DNA of 5,158 nt, from the NCBI GenBank assembly GCA_963169175.1, contig CAUJFK010000061.1, forward strand, positions 1 through 5,158, in the 5' to 3' direction. The notes beneath the pieces are model-generated. The model saw only the letters and a list, made by a program, of their open reading frames with translations. It did no database searches and was not told the origin of the DNA. A program made the position numbers and the translations under genes. This DNA is from Acidobacteriota bacterium. GTDB taxonomy: Bacteria > Acidobacteriota > Blastocatellia > Pyrinomonadales > Pyrinomonadaceae. Shown piece by piece: positions 1-4,914 of this stretch; position 1 is the first letter of the stretch; each line of letters opens with the position of its first letter.

Positions 1-100
1 GTTTTCTTACATACAAAAGGCTTCAACAAATTGTTGGGCAGGTTTTGCGGGGAAACAGATCTTGGCGGGGGATGATGAATTTTTTTTGTACAGAACAAGG

Positions 101-132
101 GGCGGCCGCCGAAAGCGAACTCGGCGGCCGCC
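101..132 (-). terminator. GC-rich hairpin past the haloperoxidase gene, possible terminator
   Basis: Bases 101-112 and 121-132 are perfect reverse complements (12 bp, arm GGCGGCCGCCGA) around an 8-nt loop. The hairpin begins 14 nt after the stop codon of the minus-strand haloperoxidase gene, where a terminator would be expected. It is not a canonical intrinsic terminator: the minus-strand transcript continues CCTTGTTC rather than a U-run. The 8-T run at 80-87 is on the plus strand and lies before the hairpin in that orientation, so it does not help either direction. It may act as a 3'-end stabilising or Rho-independent-like element; the role is inferred from position only. Confidence 0.45.
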
Positions 133-146
133 TGCGTGTCAAAGGA

Positions 147-1418
147 TCATGAACATCCTCGCCGGCCTCCTTGGCACGGCCTTAGGGCGTGGGCCCAGAC
201 GTAGTTGGCGATCTCGGTCCCGGCGTCGGCCCCGACCTCGTCAGAGTTACGGAAATGAATGCCCGAATAAACACGGGCGTCGATCACTTCGTTTACGCCA
301 TCGGTGAACGATCCCCATTGCCGGTTGATGCCGCTTATTGTGGAAGAGATCGGCATTCCAGGGCTTTCGCCGAATGCGTTGGACATTATCACAGCCATTG
401 CGCTGCTGTTCATCGTGTGGCCGGACGGATATTCCGGATGCGGCGGCGTGGCAAAGAGCGGCGTCCACGCGGTGTCTGGCGCGGTCAAAAGGTTTCTGTC
501 TTCGGCACCGCGTCGGATAGCTGGCTGGGGCCGCCAATTGTTATAGAGGTACTTTGCCTCCCAGCAGATGATCGCCGCGTCCGCCACCGAAAGATAGACA
601 AGGGCATAAATGCGTGCACGCGCCGAGAGGCTGAGATTTCGCGAGGCAATGAGCTGCCTTAGCGGCTGGTTCCAGATATCGGTCGGCGAACCGCGCCAGA
701 ACGTTGCGATGCGGGTTTGCTCCGTCGTCCGTGTCGTGCTGTCTATTGAGCCGATCGCCTTTATCTCATTGTAGTCGGCTGCGTATTGCTCACTGTGGAT
801 GCTCGGCGGCGGCGGCGGTAAAAATTGTGAATTGCTTTGCAGTACCCACGGTGTTACATCGCCCCAGCCGGCGAGCAAGGCAGGCGCGCTTGTGAGCAGC
901 ACCCAAACGCCCGGCTGCCCGGCGCGCGGGGCAGTGTAGTTGTATTGAGCGGAAGCGGCGCCGTCGCCCGAACGTGCGGCAAGTATCGAGGCTGCCGCCC
1001 ATTGGCCGTACCCAACGCCCGGATCCGACGGGGACAGCCCGTTTGCCGCAAGTGATGACAGGAACATTGCGTCGAGCGACGCGGCACTATTTGGAAAAAG
1101 ATTCCTGAGTGCGTGATGGGCCGCTGCGATAGCGGCCGCTTCCGGGGACGCACCCGCGGGTGCAGGCGAGGGTGGGAGATAGGTCCGATTCTCACGTGTT
1201 ATGCCGTTGACCGCGTCGTGTATCGATACGTGAACGATCGCCATCGGGCGCGTCTGGGCGGCTGGCGCAAGACCAGACGCTGGCAAAAGGGTCAGCCTGA
1301 CGGCCTCCTGGTTCCAGTCAGCGACCACGTCGGCACGCGTACTGATCGGAATTATGAAGAGGGCAAAGAGCAAGGCCGTCATTGTGAATAATTGTTCAAG
1401 TGTTTGTTTCGTTTGCAT
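147..1418 (-). CDS. Secreted vanadium-dependent haloperoxidase-family protein (PAP2 fold)
   Basis: This 423-residue protein belongs to the vanadium haloperoxidase / type 2 phosphatidic acid phosphatase superfamily. Family members use a histidine-bound vanadate to oxidise halides with peroxide, or hydrolyse phosphate esters with the same pocket. The three signature motifs are visible: K289-x6-R296-P297 (K..NNWRP), P331-S332-G333-H334 within HPEYPSGH, and R382 with H388 in ARVYSGIHFRNSD. These match the vanadate-contacting Lys, Arg, Ser-Gly, acid-base His, Arg and axial His of the fungal enzyme, so the pocket looks complete. Residues 1-29 look like a signal peptide (hydrophobic core about 11-26, cleavage near TRA/DV), suggesting an extracytoplasmic enzyme. 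A five-proline run sits at about 201-205. The ATG is preceded by GAGGAG with a 6-nt spacer. The gene appears monocistronic and is divergent from the winged-helix/TPR gene. Halide specificity, or a phosphatase role instead, cannot be read from the sequence. Confidence 0.9.
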   Translation of the reverse strand: MQTKQTLEQLFTMTALLFALFIIPISTRADVVADWNQEAVRLTLLPASGLAPAAQTRPMAIVHVSIHDAVNGITRENRTYLPPSPAPAGASPEAAAIAAAHHALRNLFPNSAASLDAMFLSSLAANGLSPSDPGVGYGQWAAASILAARSGDGAASAQYNYTAPRAGQPGVWVLLTSAPALLAGWGDVTPWVLQSNSQFLPPPPPSIHSEQYAADYNEIKAIGSIDSTTRTTEQTRIATFWRGSPTDIWNQPLRQLIASRNLSLSARARIYALVYLSVADAAIICWEAKYLYNNWRPQPAIRRGAEDRNLLTAPDTAWTPLFATPPHPEYPSGHTMNSSAMAVIMSNAFGESPGMPISSTISGINRQWGSFTDGVNEVIDARVYSGIHFRNSDEVGADAGTEIANYVWAHALRPCQGGRRGCS

Positions 1419-1424
1419 GTGATT

Positions 1425-1430
1425 CTCCTC
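1425..1430 (-). promoter_or_regulatory. Ribosome binding site of the haloperoxidase gene
   Basis: The minus strand reads GAGGAG followed by a 6-nt spacer (AATCAC) and the ATG at 1418. It is a strong Shine-Dalgarno match and fixes the start so that the signal peptide is included. No convincing -35/-10 pair was identified upstream of it. Confidence 0.75.
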
Positions 1431-1466
1431 GTGTATTGCTGATAGTGAATGCCCTTTGGCCTGTGA

Positions 1467-1541
1467 CTTTGTGTCTTCGCTTTGCGGCCTTGTGTTAACA
1501 CTTTTTTTTCAACACAAAGGACCCAAAGTTGAGGACACAAA
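1467..1541. repeat. Element A: imperfect long inverted repeat
   Basis: The left arm (1467-1496, from CTTTGTGTCTTCG to CCTTGTGTT) is matched by the reverse complement of 1511-1541 with a few mismatches and one-base bulges. The intervening loop of about 14 nt carries an 8-T run. A perfect palindrome GTGTTAACAC sits at 1492-1501. The left arm aligns well with the left arm of the element at 3671-3712: shared words are CTTnGTGTCTT, GCTT, GG and GTGnTAA in the same order. Two related copies with the same architecture (arms about 30-40 nt, A/T-rich loop) suggest a dispersed REP-like or small non-autonomous element. It begins 49 bp upstream of the haloperoxidase start. No target-site duplication was evident. 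Confidence 0.6.
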
Positions 1542-1580
1542 AAACAAAAAGGTATTTGCGGTCCGAATTGTTACAGGCCG

Positions 1581-1625
1581 CTAGTGCCGACGGCATCGCG
1601 GGACGATCTGGATCTTTACGGCCAT
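1581..1625 (-). CDS. Possible 14-residue leader peptide or small protein
   Basis: The minus strand has AAGGAG at 1639-1634, an 8-nt spacer, ATG at 1625, then the short frame MAVKIQIVPRCRRH and a TAG stop at 1583-1581. The Shine-Dalgarno is among the strongest in the window, better than that of the 561-residue regulator. A stem-loop (1646-1677) lies 7 nt upstream of the Shine-Dalgarno on this strand, and the frame ends 163 nt before the haloperoxidase ATG with element A in between. I recognise no family. It could be a leader peptide, a tiny protein, the remnant of a decayed gene whose remainder was displaced by element A, or chance. Translation is not shown by the sequence. Confidence 0.25.
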   Translation of the reverse strand: MAVKIQIVPRCRRH

Positions 1626-1645
1626 TTTCAGTACTCCTTATCTTT

Positions 1646-1677
1646 GGCCTACCGGATGTCATGCGATTCGGTAGGCC
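1646..1677. repeat. Stem-loop (9 bp perfect, extendable to 12)
   Basis: GGCCTACCG at 1646-1654 pairs with CGGTAGGCC at 1669-1677. Two further A-T pairs and one G-T wobble extend the stem inward, leaving an 8-nt loop at 1658-1665. No U-run follows on either strand, so it is not a canonical terminator. On the minus strand it sits directly upstream of the AAGGAG of the 14-codon ORF, a position where a structure could affect ribosome access or mark the 3' end of an upstream transcript. It could equally be a protein-binding palindrome. Confidence 0.5.
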
Positions 1678-1740
1678 GTCTTGACGAATGAATTTCTACT
1701 GTCGCCCGCCTTAACATTTCAGTCGCCACACCTCTACCGG

Positions 1741-1763
1741 GCGAACAAAAAGGGTTGTTTCGC
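1741..1763. repeat. Short hairpin with one bulge
   Basis: GCGAACAA at 1741-1748 pairs with TTGTTTCGC at 1755-1763 with one unpaired base, around a 6-nt loop (AAAGGG). It abuts the nested inverted repeat that starts at 1765. No adjacent U-run was seen. The function is unknown. Confidence 0.4.
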
Positions 1764-1764
1764 G

Positions 1765-1816
1765 AACCGCTTGGCGCTAGACTGAACGACACGTTCAAAA
1801 GGGCTAGCGTCCGGTT
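1765..1816. repeat. Nested three-tier inverted repeat
   Basis: Three pairs of complementary arms are nested on one axis: AACCG 1765-1769 with CGGTT 1812-1816, CGCTAG 1775-1780 with CTAGCG 1804-1809, and TGAACG 1783-1788 with CGTTCA 1792-1797 around ACA. The internal loops are asymmetric (5/2 and 2/6 nt). The innermost 15-bp palindrome could be a dimeric regulator site; the whole could be a structured RNA element in a transcript reading either way. It lies about 100 nt upstream of the winged-helix/TPR start codon. Nested short arms can arise by chance, so confidence is moderate to low. Confidence 0.4.
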
Positions 1817-1843
1817 TGTTAGTGTCGGGAATGATGCTATGAG
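1816..1843 (+). promoter_or_regulatory. Weak candidate promoter for the winged-helix/TPR gene
   Basis: TTGTTA at 1816-1821 and TATGAG at 1838-1843 are separated by 16 bp and would give a leader of roughly 70 nt. Each hexamer matches the sigma-70 consensus only partly, and no independent support exists. It is listed as the best visual match, not as a firm call. Confidence 0.18.
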
Positions 1844-1882
1844 AAACCGCACGTTTCGGTCTTTCAGAACTGTTGAATTTAT

Positions 1883-1903
1883 TCTTCCGTTTCTCTTCCG
1901 TTT
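1883..1903 (+). repeat. Tandem TCTTCCGTTT direct repeat with 11-bp period
   Basis: TCTTCCGTTT occurs at 1883-1892 and exactly again at 1894-1903, an 11-bp period or about one helical turn. It ends 15 bp before the start codon of the winged-helix/TPR gene. OmpR/PhoB-type winged-helix domains commonly bind head-to-tail direct repeats at about 10-11 bp spacing, so an autoregulatory site is conceivable. It also lies in the pyrimidine-rich stretch that occupies the place of a Shine-Dalgarno. The assignment is inference. Confidence 0.35.
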
Positions 1904-1918
1904 TCTTTTACGACTGTT

Positions 1919-3604
1919 ATGTCTAAAGAAAGAAACGAATTATATGAATTTGCGGGGTTCCGACTCGATGTTCGGGAGCATACTCTTGAACAGGCGGACA
2001 GCCGCGAAAGTATCCAGCTTCCAGAAAAGGCATTTCAAACGCTTTGCGTTCTCGTTCAAAACAGCGGCCGTTTGATGACCAAGCAGGCTTTGCTTGACGC
2101 GGTATGGCCTGATTCTTTTGTTGAAGAAAACAATCTCGACAAATCGATCCACGCGATCAGAAATGCGCTGGGTGGAAGATCGGGCGGGCAGAAATATATA
2201 GAAACCGTCAGAAAGCACGGCTATAGATTTGTCGCCGAGGTGCGCCTGATCGTGCGTGCGAACGGCATGCTTCCCTCTGTCGCAAAACCTCCGTTGACAG
2301 AATCAGGGCAGCACGCCGTCGTCAGCCTGGCGGAATGGCGGAAGATCACCGGCCAGGCGCCGCCGTACGCGGAGGAAAAGATCGCTGAAGCGAAAACTGC
2401 GGAACCGAAGACCGACGCCGAAAATAAGCCTTTGCGGGGGAGAACGAGGCCGGCTTACTTTTATCTAGGTGCAGGCGGGATGCTAGCCGGTGTCGTCGCG
2501 CTTGGCGGATGGTATGCAGCCGACAATTGGATGCGGGCCGCGACTTCGACCCACACATCCAATTCCGCCCGGTCAGCGGAAACGGCTGTGGCCAACCTTG
2601 CCCGTTCGCCGGCCTATGATCTATATGTTCGCGGTAAGGTAAAGGTTTCCAGCGAAAACCGCGAGGACACGGAAGCGGCAATAAGCCTGCTTGAAGAGGC
2701 CGTAAGGCTCGACCCTGATCTTGCTGAGGCCTATGCTCAATTGGCCCGCGGTTACAATACACTGTCCTTTAAATACAGCGGCGAGACCGACCGAAAGCGA
2801 TTTCACGAAAACGCCGAGGTCGCCATTGAAAAGGCCCTCGCACTAAACCCGGACCTTGCTGAGGCCCACTTCGCACGCGGGTTGGTCCTTTGGTCGAATA
2901 CGGAAGGCTTCCCACATGCGCAGGTCATCAGGTCGTACAAGCGCTCGGCACAGCTCGAGCCAAACTGGGACGAACCGTATCATCAGTTGTCGCTGGTCTA
3001 TTCCCACATCGGGTTGATGGACGAGGCGCGGCAAAGCGTTCAAAAGGCGCTTGAGATAAACCCTAACAATACACTGGCACGTTTTCGTGCAGGTGTTTAC
3101 CTGCAGTATGCGGGCAGGTTTGAAGACGCCCTTGCGGCGTTCAAAACGATCCCGCGCGATGAGACGCCGCTGCTTATGGATCGGAGCCTTACGGAAACGC
3201 TTACCCAACTCGGCCGGTTGAGTGAGGCCGGTGTGATCGCGGACGATTATTTGCGAAGGTTCCCGCAGGATGAAGGCGGCGGTTTTGCGGGCGTGAAGGC
3301 ATTGCTTCTGGCAAAGGCAGGAAGAAATGACGAGGCAGAGGCGATGATCCGGCGTGCCAATGAGATCGGCCGCGGATTTGGCCATTTTCACCATACCGCC
3401 TATAACATCGCATCTGCCTATGCCGCAATGAACAGGCCGGATGAGGCAGTTCAATGGTTAGAAAATGCAGCGGATAATGGGTTTCCGAACTATCCTTATT
3501 TTGAGCTCGATCCAAATTTGCAAAGCCTAAAAGAACATCAAGGCTTTGTCAGGCTGATGGTAAAGCTCAAGCGACAATGGGAACAATTCAAGGCGGAGGC
3601 CTAA
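1919..3604 (+). CDS. Membrane-anchored winged-helix regulator with TPR C-terminal domain (CadC-like)
   Basis: This 561-residue protein is a one-component regulator. Residues about 10-108 form an OmpR/PhoB-type winged helix (Trans_reg_C): a strand pair FAGFRLDV.., LLDAVWPDSFVEENNLDKSI with the recognition-helix region, and the wing YIETVRKHGYRFVAEV. There is no receiver domain. A charged, Ala/Glu/Lys-rich linker (about 115-176) precedes one transmembrane segment at about 178-200. Residues about 230-521 contain around eight tetratricopeptide repeats (for example AEAYAQLARGYN, LARFRAGVYLQYAGRFEDALAAF). The C-terminus (YPYFELDPNLQSL...) resembles that of many Acidobacteriota homologues. The expected topology is a cytoplasmic DNA-binding head and an extracytoplasmic TPR sensor or scaffold. 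The ATG at 1919 places the winged helix directly at the N-terminus, but no Shine-Dalgarno precedes it, only a pyrimidine-rich tract. The ligand and target genes are unknown; the divergent haloperoxidase is one candidate. Confidence 0.9.
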   Translation: MSKERNELYEFAGFRLDVREHTLEQADSRESIQLPEKAFQTLCVLVQNSGRLMTKQALLDAVWPDSFVEENNLDKSIHAIRNALGGRSGGQKYIETVRKHGYRFVAEVRLIVRANGMLPSVAKPPLTESGQHAVVSLAEWRKITGQAPPYAEEKIAEAKTAEPKTDAENKPLRGRTRPAYFYLGAGGMLAGVVALGGWYAADNWMRAATSTHTSNSARSAETAVANLARSPAYDLYVRGKVKVSSENREDTEAAISLLEEAVRLDPDLAEAYAQLARGYNTLSFKYSGETDRKRFHENAEVAIEKALALNPDLAEAHFARGLVLWSNTEGFPHAQVIRSYKRSAQLEPNWDEPYHQLSLVYSHIGLMDEARQSVQKALEINPNNTLARFRAGVYLQYAGRFEDALAAFKTIPRDETPLLMDRSLTETLTQLGRLSEAGVIADDYLRRFPQDEGGGFAGVKALLLAKAGRNDEAEAMIRRANEIGRGFGHFHHTAYNIASAYAAMNRPDEAVQWLENAADNGFPNYPYFELDPNLQSLKEHQGFVRLMVKLKRQWEQFKAEA

Positions 3605-3670
3605 AAGCGGCCTAAGATCGTTGAAGGCATATGGTTGAATGGCTCGATCGCACTTTGGAATCTGGTTTTG

Positions 3671-3770
3671 CTTTTTCGTTGGCTTAGTGTCTTGCTTCGT
3701 GGATTTCGTGGTAAAGAAAAAATCCCGACCACGAAATTCTCGAAACAAGAACACGAAAATGCACGAAAAG
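3671..3770. repeat. Element B: about 100-bp imperfect inverted repeat, related to element A
   Basis: ATTTCGTGGT (3703-3712) and ACCACGAAAT (3728-3737) form a perfect 10-bp stem around a 15-nt A-rich loop. Complementarity continues outward with mismatches: 3688-3712 against 3728-3753 match at about 22 of 26 positions, and weaker pairing reaches about 3671 and 3770. The right side carries ACGAAA words at 3731, 3753 and 3763. The left arm aligns with that of element A (1467-1499). It lies between two convergent genes, starting 66 bp after the regulator's stop. It could act as a bidirectional transcription barrier, but no U-run follows the stem. A dispersed REP-like or MITE-like origin is inferred. 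Confidence 0.6.
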
Positions 3771-3773
3771 AGA

Positions 3774-3892
3774 CCTTATTGGCGTGCGGGCTTTCGCATT
3801 GGAATGCCCTTACTATCGTGCGGGCTTCTGCGTGCGGGCTTTTGCACTGGAAGCGTCACGTCCTTACTATCGTGCTGGCTTCTGTATTGGAA
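3774..3892 (-). repeat. Three copies of a 31-bp repeat, one with an internal 14-bp duplication
   Basis: Copies occupy 3774-3804 (31 bp), 3808-3852 (45 bp) and 3862-3892 (31 bp), with spacers of 3 and 9 bp. On the plus strand each reads CCTTACTAT, then CGTGCGGGCTTCTGC, then ATTGGAA, with scattered substitutions; the first copy has CCTTATTGG at its left end. The middle copy is longer by exactly 14 bp because the CGTGCGGGCTTYTG core is present twice in tandem (3817-3830 and 3831-3844). The spacers are too short and irregular for a CRISPR array. The cluster starts 3 bp after element B. The third copy lies inside the 3' end of the oxidoreductase gene. Confidence 0.75.
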
Positions 3893-4914
3893 TTAATTTC
3901 CAGAATTAGATCTGGCCCGTAGGCTTTTGCCGGTGTTTGGAAGCCGGGCAAGACGTTTCCTGATAATATCTTTTCCGCGATCGTCAGAGCTGTGAGGGCA
4001 GTAGTTGTATAGCCTTCCGGGCCTTGCTGAAGGGCTTCGACCCGGTTGCCTTCATTATCGCTGACCTCACCCCAGAGTAATGTTTTTCCTTTGGCCCGCT
4101 CGGCGTCATCCGGCCCGCCGTGAGGGATCTTTGATCGCAATATTTTTTGAATAGGTGCCGCCGCGAGCAGCCAGCCGAGATAGCGGCTGAGCTTCAGCAT
4201 CTTTACCGCCTGGGGCGGGACGACGGAATAGACCTCGATGTTTGGGATGCCGGTTGAATAATAGGCAGTTGAGACATCGCCCCACGGGATGGTGACGCCT
4301 GTTTTTATCACACCGTTGCCAAAATCGATCTTGCGCGTTTTCCACGCCGCCGGCACGGAGGTTATCTTGCCATCTTTTCTGACTGCACCACCCTTGCCGA
4401 TGTTCATCGTCATCGTCGCCTGTGTGCCGTGTGACATCCGCCCGATACCGTACCAGGCGAGCGTAAGATGCGTCGCCGACGGCAGGCGATCTTTGAGATG
4501 CACGGCGAGACAATCCGTTGGCACAACGTCAAACCCGACACCGGGCATTATCATTATTCCCGCTTCCTCTGCCCGTGCGTCGAGCGCCGCACACACCTCG
4601 AAAACCGCGATCTCGCCCGTGATATCGGTATAATGCTTTCGGTTTCGCAAACACGCCTCGACCATCGGCCGCGATGTGATAGAAAACGGCCCGGCGCAAT
4701 GCAGCACCATATCAACTTCGCTCACTGCCGCATCCAGCTTTTCGCGTTCATCAAGCGAGAACACGCGATGTTCCAGCCCATGCTTCTTCGCCAATTCCGA
4801 TACCGCAGCCCCGTTCCTTCCGGCAACGATCGGGCGCATTCCTCGCTCGACAGCGAATCGAGTTATCAATTCACCGGTGTAGCCGTTTGCTCCGTAAATC
4901 AGAAAATCAGGCAT
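3856..4914 (-). CDS. Saccharopine dehydrogenase-family NAD(P)-binding oxidoreductase
   Basis: This 352-residue protein has an N-terminal Rossmann fold: GANGYTG at residues 8-14 is the dinucleotide-binding loop, followed by VAGRN (30-34), a second strand ending in VLHCAGPFS (70-78) and HYTDITGE (94-101). This pattern is typical of the saccharopine dehydrogenase NADP-binding family, which includes trans-acting enoyl reductase-like proteins and many enzymes of unknown substrate; true lysine-pathway function should not be assumed. I chose the ATG at 4914 rather than an in-frame one at 5013 because the Rossmann strand starts right after it (MPDFLIYGANG) and the longer form would overlap the upstream gene by over 100 bp. 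The start overlaps that gene's stop by 8 bp with only a weak Shine-Dalgarno, suggesting translational coupling. The last 11 residues (SNTEASTIVRT) are encoded by a copy of the 31-bp intergenic repeat. Confidence 0.87.
   Translation of the reverse strand: MPDFLIYGANGYTGELITRFAVERGMRPIVAGRNGAAVSELAKKHGLEHRVFSLDEREKLDAAVSEVDMVLHCAGPFSITSRPMVEACLRNRKHYTDITGEIAVFEVCAALDARAEEAGIMIMPGVGFDVVPTDCLAVHLKDRLPSATHLTLAWYGIGRMSHGTQATMTMNIGKGGAVRKDGKITSVPAAWKTRKIDFGNGVIKTGVTIPWGDVSTAYYSTGIPNIEVYSVVPPQAVKMLKLSRYLGWLLAAAPIQKILRSKIPHGGPDDAERAKGKTLLWGEVSDNEGNRVEALQQGPEGYTTTALTALTIAEKILSGNVLPGFQTPAKAYGPDLILEINSNTEASTIVRT

Larger units (their letters stand above)
1419..1918. other. 500-bp divergent intergenic region, rich in inverted repeats
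   Basis: This region separates the start codons of the haloperoxidase (minus) and the winged-helix/TPR gene (plus). No ORF of family-recognisable content was found in it. It holds a long imperfect inverted repeat (1467-1541), a 14-codon ORF with a strong ribosome binding site (1581-1625, minus), a 9-12 bp stem-loop (1646-1677), two further inverted-repeat structures (1741-1763 and 1765-1816), and an 11-bp-period direct repeat (1883-1903). Longer open frames here, such as plus 1755-2075, mostly overlap the regulator gene and lack protein-like composition. Promoters for both flanking genes should lie here but are not clear by eye. Confidence 0.7.

Noticed and set aside
24..36. Palindrome CAACAA-A-TTGTTG near the left edge
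   Set aside because: It is short and A/T-rich, with no gene or second site nearby to support an operator.
80..87. T-run as part of a plus-strand terminator with the 101-132 hairpin
   Set aside because: The T-run lies upstream of the hairpin on the plus strand and becomes an A-run on the minus strand, so it is in the wrong order for termination in either direction.
189..662. Plus-strand open frame of 157 codons within the haloperoxidase gene
   Set aside because: It is antisense to a gene with clear family motifs, has Arg-rich low-likelihood composition, and has no ribosome binding site of note.
102..1139. Three GCGGCCGC octamers (102, 123, 1132)
   Set aside because: Two are the arms of the hairpin and one lies in GC-rich coding sequence; no further pattern is seen.
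2843..3454. Minus-strand open frame of 203 codons inside the regulator gene
   Set aside because: It is antisense to well-formed TPR repeats; its Cys/His/Arg-rich translation matches no family I recognise.
3774..3892. CRISPR-like array
   Set aside because: Spacers are 3 and 9 bp, only three units exist, one unit is internally duplicated, and there are no cas genes.
3635..3922. Plus-strand open frames of 85-95 codons in the convergent intergenic region
   Set aside because: They are made of element B and the 31-bp repeats (translation repeats motifs such as RASACGLLHW), so they are repeat artefacts rather than genes.
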